The notes: generated from the sequence alone by a model not told the origin. 64,000 nt of DNA from Chamaecyparis obtusa (GCA_027943335.1 BSBK01000760.1:2834001-2898000); one strand, 5' to 3'. Positions 12,549-24,723 are shown, numbered from the stretch's first letter. A program made the numbers and translations.

Positions 12549-13815
12549 TAACCCTGGGTGAAACAAAAGAACAAGATGAAGACAACTGAAGAATGAATTG
12601 ATTTAAGAAGATCAAATTACACAACCTTGTCTAGGTTTTATTGATTGAAGCATAGATTTGACTTAGATGAGGGATATTGTGCCTTGGATGTATGGGTAGC
12701 TGCCCAAAAGATAGTGAACAAGATATCACAACACTTTGTCATTTTGAAGATAGATTGAAGATTGATAGTTATGACAAGGGTTTGACACAAGATGATAAAG
12801 ACTCAAATTGATAAAATAGAAGGTGAAATAAAATTCAAAAGGCCACTCTAGGAAAATGATCAGATTCTTGCTAGTTTCTGCTCTATTCCTGACACTGTGA
12901 TTTGTTTGACAGATTCTAAAAATAGGCTGTAAAAACTAGATTTTTAACAAATCTGACCAACTTCTAACAACTTTGACTTTGGCTTTGATACGAGTTTGGA
13001 AATTTTAGGATGACTTTTAACACCAGAAAGGATTTTTGCTTCAGATTTGCAATTTTTTAGTTTTTCAGTATTAGGTTGTTTGCAAATTTTTCTATCTAGT
13101 TTTTGAAGATCTGTGTAAAAGTTCATTTCAAGTAACCAAGAAGATATCAAGCACAAAAAATAGAAAGCAAGGGAAGCAAGAAATTGTCTAAAAAAAATGA
13201 ACAAGGGAAAAAGCAACCTTGTGCATGAACAAGCTATAGTGACTTATTGTGCTAATCCCTAAGAGTGCTAATAGTGTATGTTCCAAAAAGTTTTGCAAAA
13301 CACACATATTCCTAAAAAAATGAAAATGTGGCCTCACTAGGGTTTGTATTAATGGTCTGACTCTACAACTTTTATGATCCAAGAGGGTGAAGTCCAATCC
13401 CGGTGCACCAGGGTTTTGACACAGTCCAAGAATTTAATCAATCAGGAGCTGCTAGGGAGATCTGACAACCCAACAATGAACCACACATGTGAAGATTTCT
13501 TCCACAAGGACATTTATATAGTGGCTGTCACTGCCATGGCGAAAATGGCTATTACCACTTGAGGTTCTGTCAATGTGGTTGGCCCAATTAAGGGAATGTC
13601 CACTACGATTAAGCCTCTCTAAACGTGACTCACATAATATACCACATGGGGACTGGTTCCAGATTCAAGGATCTGAGTTTCTGATACTACCCAAAAAGGG
13701 AGTAGAGCATAGTCCTATAGCATTTTCACTTTTAACCCAAACAAAGAAAACAGATTAATCTGACATGCTAAGACCAAGATTATCTCACAAAGATCTATGA
13801 TGTCAACCCCTTATG
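12549..13815 (-). other. G2 5' leader, part next to gag
   Basis: Inverted homologue of G3 38,290-39,576. Non-coding; short frames here are not conserved in G3. It is interrupted at 13,815 by Copia A and resumes at 20,836. Confidence 0.8.
13811..13815. repeat. Left target-site duplication of Copia A (TTATG)
   Basis: TTATG here and at 20,836-20,840. Joining the flanks through one copy restores a sequence homologous (inverted) to uninterrupted G3 DNA near 38,285-38,320. Confidence 0.96.
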
Positions 13816-15015
13816 TGTTGGATTAATTGTGTGTTGTCTTTGATGTCACACAAATGTCATATTATTTATCAAGCTCAGTTGGTCAGCAAAGCAGTTCCCA
13901 ATATTTACCGAGCTCAGTCGGTCAGTAAAGTAGTTCCTAGTATTTATTGAGCTCAGTCAGTCAGCAGGTGGTTTTCAGTGTCTACCGAGATACCTTAGGT
14001 GTCAAAGAAAAGTATGGCAAAAAATAGTGTTAATCAAGCTTCCATGGTTAACGAAGGAAAGTTAGTGTTTACCGAGTTCACTCGGTCTCCAAAGGATGTT
14101 GTAGAATTCGCAGTGCTTACTGAGTTCTCTCGGTCACCAAAGGAAATCTTTTTAGATTAGTGTTTACTGAGAAAAGTCAGCCCAGTAAAAGATTTTGTTA
14201 ATTTGAGAAATAAAGTTTGATTATTCCAGCCGACTGTTGTAATGATTAGTAATTTTATTAGTGCTGACTTGACAATCTGAATGGACAATTTGAATGGTAT
14301 ATATAGAAGGTCAAGTTGTGAATTAAAAGTGTGGAAGTGAAAAAGAAGAAAAGTATGAGAGAATTTTGAAGGATGATTAGATATCCTTGAGGAGCAGTAG
14401 AGATATATTTTGATCAGGAAGGATCTAGTGAAGCAGAACAGAGATCTGTATTTAGCAATTCAGTTGCATCATTATTTAGGTCATTTCATTGTTACTTTCT
14501 TACCATTGTAGCAGTGATTTCAAAATCTCCTAACCAAGTTGGTTTAATAGTCATTTTGTAAATCCTCTAACAAGGTGACAGTTCTATTGAATTGTTTCAA
14601 GACCTCTTACAAGGTGACTCCTAATAGGGTGATTAAATCCTCTAACAAGGTCACACCTAACAGTGTGTTTTGTAACCTTTTATCGGGTTGGCTCCTAATA
14701 GGGCATCACTTCAGAAGAGTGAAAAATATTAACTAGTTACATTGGTGGTTTTTCCCATATTGAGTTTCCACGTTAAATCTAGTGTCTCTTGTGTTCATGT
14801 TATTTTCTTTATTCATGTATGTTAATCACTAATGAATGCTTAAGAATAGTTATAATTAATACTCACTGCAATAACCGAGTTTCAGCATTTCTCTGTATGT
14901 TTGCCGAATAACAACAACAAATGATTTAATAAGACATCTAAGGGATCTATGGAAAGAAAATTTATTGTTAACTGATTCACCCCCCCTCTCAGTTACTACA
15001 TCTATATTTCCAACA
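13816..15015 (+). repeat. Copia A 5' LTR
   Basis: 1,200 bp, with TATATATAG box at 14,298-14,306. It contains three tandem copies of a 39-bp U3 unit (about 13,862-13,980), each with a GAGCTCAGT core, and several ACCGAG motifs. By eye it differs from the 3' LTR at about 82 positions, nearly all transitions, and more than half of them fall in the first 400 bp. Confidence 0.97.
14298..14306 (+). promoter_or_regulatory. Copia A promoter TATA box (5' LTR)
   Basis: TATATATAG in a GAATGG..AAGGTC context, identical at 20,118-20,126 in the 3' LTR. Its position inside the LTR fits the U3/R boundary. The transcription start itself cannot be read. Confidence 0.7.
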
Positions 15016-15017
15016 AT

Positions 15018-15030
15018 TGGTATTAGAGCT
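15018..15030 (+). promoter_or_regulatory. Copia A primer-binding site
   Basis: TGGTATTAGAGCT, two bases after the 5' LTR. It differs from the canonical initiator Met-tRNA complement TGGTATCAGAGC by one C-to-T. Confidence 0.9.
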
Positions 15031-15077
15031 TTTGGTGCTTGAAGGAAGGGTTTCAAGGACCTAAGCTAAAGATCAAG

Positions 15078-18000
15078 ATGTCTTACAAGAGAGAAATTCC
15101 AAGGCTTAACAGAGATAACTTTTTAGCATGGAAAGGTCTCATGAGACTTCATCTAGCTTCCATTGGTGACTCAGGATGCAAATATATTGATCAAGAATAT
15201 ACAGTTCCTACTAGCACATTAACTGTTGAAGACATTGCAGAGAAAAAGAACCATAACACCATGATGATAGAAATTGCATCAACTCTTAGCTATGAAGAAT
15301 TTGATGAGATCAAAGACTGCACAACTGCTTATGAAATGTGGAACAAGCTGAAGAAAATTTATGGTGGTGATGACAATGTGAAGAGAGCCAAAGCAGAAAG
15401 CCTAAGAGGACAGTTTGATCAGATGAAGATGAAAGAAGATGAAAACATTGCAAAATATGTTGAAAGAATCAAGGTGAGTGTTAGTGCAATCAGAGCTTCT
15501 GGAGGAAAAATTGATGATGAAACTGTTATATAAGTAAGGTTCTTAGAACATTACTTCCTATCTATGCAATAAGAGTATCTGCTATTCAAGAAAGAAGATG
15601 TGAACAAAATCACAATATAACTTTCGATGCCTTAGTTGGAAGATTGACAGCTTTTGAATTGGATAACTATGACAACTATGTTCCAACTTCTAAAAATATT
15701 GAATCAGCATTTGAGGCCAAACTTTCACTTAAGAAGGGAAAGAAAATTGAGTCAGAAAGTGAAGAAGAATCAGAGGAAAGTTCAGATAGTGATCTTGAAG
15801 TTATTGAAGCATTACTTGCAAAGAAATATACTAGAGGCAGAGGTAAATACAAAGGTAAAACTTCTTTAATCTATTTCTCATGTGAAGAAATTGGTCATAT
15901 TGCAACTAGGTGCCCAAACAAGCAAAGTAAGGATGAGAAGAAAGGTCACAAGTACAATGGCAAGAAGAATTTCAAGTCATTCAAGGATAAAGGTAAGAAA
16001 ACATGTTTTTTGGCTAAGGATTCTGATGATAGTGAAGAAGAAATTGTCTTCATTGCTATAAAAGATGAATCTGATGATGTTGAAGATGAGATGGTACTTA
16101 TCTCCCATATAAGAAAAAATGATACATGGATTATAGATAGTGGATGCTCACATCATATGACTGGTGATAGAACAAAGTTTGAACACATTGAAGACTATGA
16201 TGGTGGTAATGTAAGGTTTGGAAACAATGAGCCTTGTTGTATAAAAGGAAGAGGACGAATTTCATTAACCAAAGAACTTGTATGTGATAATGCATATTGG
16301 GTTGAAGGACTAAAGCATAATCTTCTAAGTGTAGCACAGCTAATCAACATTGGATTCAAGGTTGAATTCATGGATGGCAAAGCAAGACTGCTGGATGACA
16401 AAGGAAAACTGATTGGTTTAGGAAAACAAACCAAAGGTAACTTGTTTTATCTTGATCTTGGTGAATGCTCATATTTTATTGCTCAAATTGAAGAAATTTG
16501 GTTATGGCACAAAAGGTTATGTCATGTAAATTTTGATAATATGGTGAAAATAAGAAAATTCAAGAAAGTAAGAGGTATTCCTACTTTGAAGAAACCTGAT
16601 GTTGGTCTATGCAAGAATTGTCAGATTGGTAAAATGGGAAAGAATAGCTTTAAAAGTAAAAACTATTAGTTTGAAGATATTTTGGATATTGTGCATACTG
16701 ATTTATGTGGACCTATTGGAGTTGTAAACTATACTGGAGAAAAATTCTTTATTCTCTTTGTTGATGATTACTCTAGAATGATGACTGTTATGTATTTAAG
16801 AGAAAAATCAGAGGCATTTGAGAAATTCAAATGGTATCTAGCAAGAGTAGAAAAGGAAACAGGAAAAAGAATGAAGTGCTTGAGATTAGACAGAGGTGGT
16901 GAATTCATCTCCCATGAATTCAATAATTTCTGCATTGAAAGAGAAATCAAAAGATAGGTATCAGCCCCAAGAACTCTTGAGCAAAATGGAATAGCTGAAA
17001 GAAGGAACATATCTATCATGGATTGTGCAAGGACTCTAATGATTGAAAAGAACATTGGTATGAAATACTGGAAGGAAGCTATTAGCACTACAGTTCATAC
17101 CTTGAACTAAGTATAGTTGAGGAAAGACACATTCAAAACTCCTTATGAGTTATGGTATGGCTATAAACCCAATGTAAGTTGCTTGAAAGTATTTGGTAGT
17201 AAATGTTACATCTTAAAAGAATCTAGAAAAGGAAAACTTGATGTAAAAAGTGATGAAAGAATATTTTTGGGATATTCTTGCAAAAGTAAAGCATATAGAT
17301 GTTTGAATTTGTCTACTCACAAAATCATAGAAAGTGCACATGTGAAAGTTGATGAGTTTGCAGAAAAGACTGAAGAAGAAAGCAAAAAGGAACCAGAGGA
17401 TTACAAAAGATTTGTTTACATTGAACCTGATACATTGCTAGACACATCTGTCAATAAGGAAATTACATCTACCAAGCCCAGTACAGTAACCGAGTCATAA
17501 GAAGAAATTCAAACCGAGTCACAAGAAACCAAGTCTCAGCCTGAAGCTACCGAGCCCGAGAAAACTAAACTTGAAGATGAAATTCAAGAAGATGACAATG
17601 TAACTCATTCAAGAAGAAAGGAATCTGTATTGGCTAAGTATGTCAGGAAGCATCATACACCAGATCAGATTATTGGAAACAAATCAGATGGTACTATGAC
17701 AAGAAGTAAACTGAAAGGTACATGTTTACTTGCTGACTTTGAACCTAAAAATGTTAAAAATGCATTGGAAAATGAAAGTTGGATTGAGGCTATGAATGAA
17801 GAAATAGAACAAATAGAGAAAAACAAGACATGGACTCTTGTACCTAGGCCTAAAGACAAAAATGTAATTGGAACAAAATGGGTATTCAGGAACAAGCTGA
17901 ATGAAGATGGTCAAGTATCTAGAAACAAAGCTAGATTAGTGTGTAAAGGGTATTCTCAAGAAGAAGGTATAGATTATGGAGAGACTTTTGTTCCTATTGC

Positions 18001-19279
18001 AAGATTAGAAGGTGTAAGAACTCTACTTGCATATGTAGCACATAAAGGATTTAAGGTATATCAAATGGATGTAAAATCTGGATTTCTCAATGGTATTCTT
18101 GATGAAGAAGTCTACATTGAGCAACCTGAAGGTTTTGTTGATCCAGACAAAAAGGATATGGTTTGCAGGTTACACAAAGCATTGTATGGTCTGAAACAAG
18201 CCCCTAGAGCATGGTATGAAAGATTACATAACTATCTTATTCAGATTGGTTTCAAAAGAGCTAATGATAACAGTAGTTTGTACATCAAGGAAGGACTAGA
18301 TAATATAATTGTTTTGGGAGAAATATTTGTGGATGATACTGTGTTTACAGGTAATGATGATCAGTGCAAAGAATTTTCAGAGAAAATGAACAAAGAATTT
18401 GAAATGTCTATGTTTGGTCAGATGAAGTTTTTTGTTGGTCTTCAAATTCAGCAGAGCAAGAATGGTATCTACATTACTCAGTATAAATACATCAAGGAAA
18501 TACTTAAGAAGTTTGGTATGGAAGATGAAAAACCAGTTGGTACCCCCATGTGTACTGGACTGAAGCTTACCAAAAATGATGATTCAAAAGAATTAGATCA
18601 GACCTTATACAGATCAATGATTGGAAAATTACAGTATGTAGTTCATACAAGGCCTGATATTGCCTTAGCAGTTGGTATAGTAGCAAGATTCTCAACAAAA
18701 CCAAGAGAAAATCATATGATGACAATCAAAAGAATCTTGAGATACTTGAAAGGAACTGAAGATTATGGCTTGTGGTATAAATTTGGAGGCAATCTAGACT
18801 TAAAAGTGTTTATTGATGCTGATTGGGCAGGAAATATGGATGATAGAAAAAGTACAAGTGTTGGAGCATTCTTTCTTGGCAAGAGGTTGGTATCTTGGAC
18901 CAGTAAAAAGAAAAATTGCACATCCCAATCCACAACAGAAGTAGAATATGTTGTTGCAGTAGTAAACTGCTCTAATATTGTTTGGTTCAAATAGTTATTG
19001 GAAGGCATGAAGGTTGAGATCAAAGAACCAGTTGTTATATTTTGTGATAATACAAGTGCAATAAATATTTCAAAGAATCTAGTAATGCATTCCAAAACCA
19101 AACACATTGCTATAAAATATCACTTTGTTAGAGAATTGGTCCAGGACAAGGAAATTAGATTAGAATATATTCATACAAAAGAACAAATTGTAGATATATT
19201 CACCAAGCCACTACCTAAGGATGCATTCTTGTATATAAGAGGTAAGTTAGGGGTCATTCCCCTATATGAGGCTCACTAA
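15078..19279 (+). pseudogene. Copia A gag-pol polyprotein, decayed
   Basis: About 1,400 codons. The ATG at 15,078 opens a Gag (MSYKREIPRL); no ATG occurs between the primer site and it. Gag runs to about 15,530, where a 2-bp TA insertion shifts the frame. All the rest lies in one frame to TAA 19,277. Domains in order: zinc knuckle at 15,870-15,920 (first Cys changed to Tyr), protease with IIDSG near 16,130, H-H-C-C integrase head at 16,500-16,640, integrase core at 16,680-17,060 (HTDLCGP, LRLDRGGEF, EQNGIAERRN), RT at 17,830-18,560 with FVDD near 18,330 where YVDD is usual, and RNase H with DADWAG, the DNTSAI block and the TKPLPKD end. Stops at 16,667, 16,955, 17,108, 17,114, 17,498 and 18,992 are each one C-to-T from a Gln codon (four TAG, two TAA). 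It cannot encode a functional polyprotein now. Confidence 0.96.
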
Positions 19280-19635
19280 ATGAAGTTTTAGTAATGCATC
19301 AACTAGAGCATATTAAAGATCAGTCAGTTGATGCAGCTTAGTCAAGGAATCATTGCATATGAATCAGTACTCAAGGTACATTGCTATTCACCTGGCATGT
19401 GTTGTCTTTGGCATGTGTTGTCAAAGAGGGAGAGTTTGTTGTCATATTTCAAGAAATTTCTTTAGATTTCTAAGAGGGAGAGATTTTCAGTCAGAAAGTG
19501 AAGTTTGCTGACAGAGGGAGTTCTCATAGTTGAGAATCAGAATGAAGCTAAGGATATGCTCCGTACTCTATGTTTTCTATGAAATTTCATTGTGCTATGA
19601 CATATTGTGTTGCCATCAATGCCAAAGAGGGAGAT
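19280..19635 (+). promoter_or_regulatory. Copia A 3' tail with repeated purine tracts and PPT
   Basis: The tract CCAAAGAGGGAGAT at 19,622-19,635 abuts the 3' LTR and is the expected plus-strand primer. Three similar tracts precede it: AAAGAGGGAGAG (19,423), AAGAGGGAGAGA (19,472) and ACAGAGGGAG (19,511). No coding signal is seen. Confidence 0.75.
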
Positions 19636-20835
19636 TGTTGCATTAATTGTGTGTTGTCTTTGATGTCACACAAATGTCATATTATTTATCAAGCTCAGTT
19701 GGTTAGCAAAGAAGTTCCTAGTATTTACCAAGCTCGGTTGATCAGCAAAGTAGTTCCCAGTATTTACCGAGCTCAGTTGGTCAGCAGGCAGTTTTCAATG
19801 TCTACCAAGATATCTCGGGTGTCAAAGAAAAGTATGGCAGAAAACAATGTTAACTGAGCTTCCACGGTTAATGAAGGAAAGTTAGTGTTTACCAAGCTCA
19901 CTCGGTCTCCAAAGGATGTTGCAAAATTTGCAGTGCTTACCGAGTTCTCTCGGTCACCAAAGGAAATCTTTTCGGATTACTGTTTACCGAGAGAGGTTGG
20001 CCTAGTAAAGGATTTTGTTAATTTGAGAAATAAAGTTTGATTATTCTAGCCGACACTTGTAATGATTAGTAATGTTATTAGTGCTGACTTGACAATCTAA
20101 ATGGACAATCTGAATGGTATATATAGAAGGTCAAGTTGTGAATTAAAAGTGTGGAAGTGAAAAAGAAGAAAAGTGTGAGAGAATTTTGAAGGATGATTAG
20201 ATATCCTTGAGGAGCAGCAGAGATATATTTTGATCAGGAAGAATCTAGTGAAGCAGAACAAAGATCTATATTCAGCAATTCAGTTGCATCATTATTCAGG
20301 TCATTTCATTGTTACATTCTTACCATTGTAGCAGTGATTTCAAAATCTCCTAACCGAGTTGGTTTAACAACCATTTTGTAAATCCTCTAACAAGGTGACA
20401 GTTCTATTGAATTGTTTCAAGACCTCTTACAAGGCCACTCCTAACAAGGTGATTAAATCCTCTAACAAGGTCACACCTAACAGTGTGTTTTCTAACCTTT
20501 TACCGGGTTGGCTCCTAACAGGGCATCACTTCAGAAGAGTGAAAAATAGTGACTAGTTACATTGGTGGTTTTTCCCATATTGGGTTTCCACGTTAAATCT
20601 AGTGTCTCTTGTGTTCATGTTATTTTCTTTATTCATGTATGTTAATCATTGATGAATGCTTAAGAACAGTTATAATTAATACTCACTGCAATAACTGAGT
20701 TTCAACATTTCTCTGTATGTTTGCCGAATAACAACAACAAATGATTTAATAAGACATCTAAGGGATCTGTGGAAAGAAAATTTATGGTTAACTGATTCAC
20801 CCCCCCTCTTAGCTACTACATCTATATTTCCAACA
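19636..20835 (+). repeat. Copia A 3' LTR
   Basis: 1,200 bp, TGTTGCATTA..TTTCCAACA, equal in length to the 5' LTR. TATA box at 20,118-20,126. It retains more CG-containing ACCGAG/CTCGGT motifs in U3 than the 5' copy at several aligned sites, and fewer at others. Confidence 0.97.
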
Positions 20836-20840
20836 TTATG
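20836..20840. repeat. Right target-site duplication of Copia A (TTATG)
   Basis: Second copy of TTATG, directly after the CAACA end of the 3' LTR. Confidence 0.96.
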
Positions 20841-22031
20841 ATCTATCAACCTCTCTGGAGAGAGAATGTCTCGATCAAAAGTTGAAGACACACGGATCTA
20901 GTGGAACGTGAGACTCCCTCAGTATCCTCCCTACCTACAAGGGTTCCTTCATTGAGAAGAGTTTCACTGGAAAATCACTCTCTCAAGAGCCATGAATAGT
21001 GTTCATAGGGCCTATTTACTATGTGTAACAAAGATGTTGAAAACAAATCTATGTTCTTTTTTATAGCCCAAAATGAAGTCTATGATATGAAAGCAAGAAA
21101 AGTCACACAAGCTTGACACAAGAGAGTTTGTTTTATGTCCCAAAATAAAGTGTTATCAGATGTAATAGAATAACTGATTTCCTTGCAATGCTCTTAGTAG
21201 ATTTTACCTATTTTAGCAATTTTTGTTGAGCTTTTCCATGCAAGCAAGCCACAAACTCTTCAACAAGCCAACAAGAAAACAAGCAAACAAGATATGCAAG
21301 GTATATTCAACTTATGCAAACCCTAGGGTTAGATCTAAAAACCAATTGTTAGGAGAAATAACAACCAGAAAATAATCCAAATGACAACTCATATCATGCA
21401 TTGAATCATATGAAAAATAAGTGCATACCCATCACAAAATTTTATTTTATTTTTGTTGCATTTGACCTAGTCAACAAGATCTAATTTTTTTGATATGATT
21501 TCGGCCACAAAAATAGAAATACAAAAAAGATACCCCTACTAAAAAATAGAGAGATTTCCAAAAATCTAAAAAATTTGTAAAAATCTCTTCATTTGTGTCC
21601 TAGAGACCCATTTTACCAAAACAGACCAGTTTTTGTAAATTGACTATTTGAGCTATTATATTGCATCCAAATTTAAAACACAAAGAATGGATCCCCTGTA
21701 TAATTTGAATAGATTTCCAAAAATATAAAAATTTCCAAAAAATATGATGATTTTCACTGAAAATGAATTATTTATGAAAAATAAAATAAAAATTATTACA
21801 AATTCAAAACATCTTGGAAAATTCTAAATTTTTTATTGAAGCTTCCCTAATACGTCTTCAACTTGAAAAACAAATTTTAGACCAAAACTCCAATCCGTTT
21901 GGGAGATAAAATTAAATCTTTGAAAATTTAGGGTTTTAGTCTCCAAGTAAATCTGCACAAGGGAGTTAGCTCCAAGAAAATAACCAAAATCAGCATGTAA
22001 AGGTGGGTTGCTCCATGGTGGGTGCCAAAAA
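20841..22031 (-). other. G2 5' leader, part next to the 5' LTR
   Basis: Continues the leader interrupted at 13,815. The first 200 bp match (inverted) G3 38,080-38,290. Nearer the LTR the two elements diverge, and G2 lacks the 178-bp tandem repeats of G3. No gene. Confidence 0.75.
22013..22027 (-). promoter_or_regulatory. G2 primer-binding site
   Basis: The minus strand reads TGGCACCCACCATGG, identical to G3 37,028-37,042 and four bases inside the LTR boundary in both. It resembles the TGGCGCCCACC-type sites of plant Tat elements. I do not assign the tRNA. Confidence 0.75.
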
Positions 22032-23213
22032 TGTGTGTGTGAATTTTGTACCTGATCTATAGACACAACACTTCAATAAAACATTAGAGGTTAGCTAAAA
22101 TCAAAATCATGCAAATAATGGAAAAACTAAACTAACCAAGTGATTTACTGCCTTCTAGTAGGTGCGAGTATGATATTCTCAGATTAGACCAAGATCAGTG
22201 ACCTTGACGACACCTAAATGAAGGATTTGAATGCAAAATCTAGATATGAATCAATGCAATTTAATCTATATTTTTGGTTTTTCTATGCAAATTATGATGA
22301 AAAATCTAGATATGAAATCTAAAATCTATATGAAAATTGATATGCAATGATTCTAAGATATGCAAACAAAGGTGATCTCACAAAACATGGTTGATTCACA
22401 AAGAAGCTTTGATTCTCCAGATAGCAATTTGCCAGCATAAGTTTGGAAAAATATCACATGATTTGTGAAGAGCTGAGGCCTTAATTTTATAGAAATCCAG
22501 GGCTTTGGAGGTGCATGGGAAAAGCCATAAATCACTGTTGATAAAATCAGGTTGATTTTTGAGTTATCAGGAATAAAAGAGATAATTAACTCACAAAAAC
22601 ATGCAAAAGCAGAGTTTAACTCAAAATAGAGTTTAGATTTAATTGATAATTGATAGTTGTCTGCTTTTGTGATTGTGCATGTTTTATTATGATTTAATTT
22701 AATAATGAATTGATTTATTTCCAACTTAACTGATTTTGAAAAATAAAACAATTGATTTATGGGTTAATCAATTATTTTTCAAACTTTTATTCAAAAACAA
22801 TATTATTTAAAAATTGACAACTTCCTTTAATTAATTAAATAAAAATTTAATCAATTACTCATAGGATTTTGGATTTATTGTGAAATTTAAGTAATACTGT
22901 ATAGGAATAAATAGAATTAACTTCAATTAAATAATTAAGTGGTAGTATTAAATCTAATTAATTAAATATTGAGAATATTCAATTAATCAAACTTTAGGAT
23001 AAATAGGATTTATCGCCTAATAATCATTAAATCAAAGATAATTAGGATAATTAGGAATATTACTAGGAATATTCCCTGATGCAAAATTTATGATAATCAA
23101 TTAGGATTCAACGATGTTCAGATGTGCCTTAGGTTAGGACTTTGATCTCGATTTCATTTGATATGTCGATATAGGAGATTAATGAACCTATAGCCCATTT
23201 TTGGGGTATTACA
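22032..23213 (-). repeat. G2 5' LTR
   Basis: 1,182 bp, equal in length to 5,124-6,305. Minus-strand TATAAAA at 22,485-22,491. The LTR family is the same as that of G3 at its ends (GGGGTATTACA / GGTACAAATTCACACACACA type) but diverged. Confidence 0.95.
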
Positions 23214-23218
23214 ATGCC
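23214..23218. repeat. Right target-site duplication of G2 (ATGCC)
   Basis: Second copy of ATGCC. Reading the G4 protease frame through a single copy keeps it open. Confidence 0.93.
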
Positions 23219-24650
23219 GAGCTCCTTCATGCCTAACCACATAAGTGTTAGCATGACCATCAAACAAAACATTCCTATCAAACTGCCAGGGTCTACTGAG
23301 CAACATATTACAAGCATCCATAGCCAATATATCAAACAATATATCATCATGGTAAGATCCACTCTGGAAATTAACCAAGCACTATTCTTCGACTCTAACC
23401 TTAGAAACATCTTGTATCCAACTAATTTGATAAGGATTAGGATGCTTCCTTCTTTCCAAACTCAATTTACTAACCATCTCATCTGAAACAAAGTTCTCAG
23501 AACTGCCACCATCAACTATGACATTACATACCTTATTCTTTCACTTACAACTGGTTCTGAACAAATTCCTTCTTTGCACTGATTCATGGACACATGCAGC
23601 TAACCTCCTAGTGATAAGTGTCTCACCTTTTTTTGCAACATTCACAATATCTTCTTTAGTAGTTAGTGCAACCCTCTTATTAGGATAATAAAAACTTCTA
23701 TGACTAGCTTCACCATAGTTATAACAAGTACCGGTGAACTCATCCTTCCACCTTCCTCTCTTTCCAACATTCTTAGTAACTTGACCACTGCTAGATCCCA
23801 CATCAGACTTAGGATTCTCCATCACATTACTCTCAACAACTGTCTCACCAGTTTTACCACCTCGGTTCCTATTGTTTTGTTTCCCTTCATACTTCTTATT
23901 CAGCTTCTCTTCAATCTTTAATGCCATTTGATAAGCATCACTGATTGTTGTTATCCACATAGTAAGTAAATCTTCCTGAATACTAGGTCTCAAACCATAG
24001 ACATACCTAGCAACCTTCTCTTTATCAGCTTCAGAATGACGAGTCCTAATCAGGATTCTGTAAAACTCCTCGGTATACTCCTGCATCGATTTGTTAGTTT
24101 TCTTCAAAGCTTGCATCTTCTTAAACATATCCAATTCATAATCCACCAGAATGAATTGCTTCTTCAACTTGTCAACCATTTGGTTCCACTTAGTGATCTT
24201 TTCTTTTCCTCTTCTACCCTTTTCCAACTGAACTTCTCTCCTCTAGATATTTGCATGACCCTTCAACTTAGTCTTTGCAAATCTAACTCGAACAGGATCT
24301 TCTATTTATTCATACTCAAAGTACTCATCAATCTCATTGATCCAATCAATCAACTCTTTTGGCCTAAGGCTTCCAACAAATGCAGAAACTTCAATGTTAT
24401 GTCTTTTCCCAATCTTAGACATAGCTTTCAGAATTTGATTCTCCTCAGGATCTCTAGCTTTTTCTACAGCTTCTTCAAAATGATCTTCCTTAGATTCATC
24501 ATCACTATCCTCTTTCAAGGTAGGCTTCTTCTTTCTCAATTCTTCTTGTAGGTCTTGCACTTATTTCTACAAAGCCTTAAAATTGTCAAGACTGAATTCT
24601 CTAGTAGCTTCCTCTTCCTCTGAGATCTCATGATTTCTCCTTGGAGGCAT
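23214..24650 (-). pseudogene. G4 gag-protease ORF, N-terminal part
   Basis: The start at 24,648-24,650 (MPPRRNHE) lies about 65 bp after the primer site. One frame runs to the ATGCC site where G2 enters. It holds a charged N-terminus, a Gag core (WNQMVDKLKKQF, then MQEYTEEFYRI), a basic linker, a zinc-knuckle remnant near 23,690-23,730 (CYNYGEASHR-FYYP, with the first Cys and the His kept and other ligands replaced), and a protease with VIVDGGSSENFV, where D-G-G replaces the usual D-S/T-G. An MLLSRPW block completes the protease core. Stops near 24,564, 24,558, 24,303, 24,243 and 23,538 interrupt the frame. Several are one C-to-T from Gln or one G-to-A from Trp. The remainder is at 4,810-5,118. 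Confidence 0.88.
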
Positions 24651-24714
24651 CTTCAAATCAAGATCCAGATGCAAAAACTCAAGATCCACTCGGCTCCAAA
24701 AGGAACAAACTTTT

Positions 24715-24723
24715 CTCTGATAC
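24715..24723 (-). promoter_or_regulatory. G4 primer-binding site
   Basis: The minus strand reads GTATCAGAG, the core of the initiator Met-tRNA complement TGGTATCAGAG with altered first bases, just inside the right LTR. Confidence 0.65.

Larger units (their letters stand above)
13816..20835 (+). mobile_element. Copia A: complete Ty1/Copia element, innermost shell
   Basis: 7,020 bp. Two LTRs of exactly 1,200 bp, TGTTG..CAACA ends, TSD TTATG, Met-tRNA primer site, gag-protease-integrase-RT-RNase H in Copia order, and a polypurine tract. It is inserted in the 5' leader of G2, in the opposite orientation. RT and integrase wording (for example QIEKN-TW-LVPRP and [18 protein letters not shown]) is closest to what I know from the SIRE/Maximus group, but no env-like ORF follows pol. 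Coding capacity is lost through one 2-bp insertion and six stops. Confidence 0.97.
5124..23213 (-). mobile_element. G2: Tat-like Gypsy derivative with a novel ORF, third shell
   Basis: Two LTRs of exactly 1,182 bp (5,124-6,305 and 22,032-23,213), TSD ATGCC, a primer site identical over 15 nt to that of G3 (22,013-22,027), and the purine tract CAAAGAGGGGCAAAA (minus, 6,306-6,320), also identical to G3. Removing Copia A leaves about 11.1 kb. Leader, first part of gag, extreme C-terminus of integrase and 3' region are homologous to G3. The part between them, which should hold gag core, protease, RT, RNase H and most of integrase, is replaced by a different coding sequence (10,024-12,132). The LTRs differ at about 48 of 1,182 positions by eye. 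Confidence 0.92.

Noticed and set aside
14856..15056. Minus-strand frame at the end of the Copia A LTR, repeated at 20,676-20,891
   Set aside because: LTR duplicate crossing the LTR end and primer site in antisense. No support.
24036..24551. 171-codon plus-strand frame
   Set aside because: It is antisense to G4 gag, which has recognisable Gag motifs. Leu/Phe/Ser-rich translation is typical of a shadow frame.
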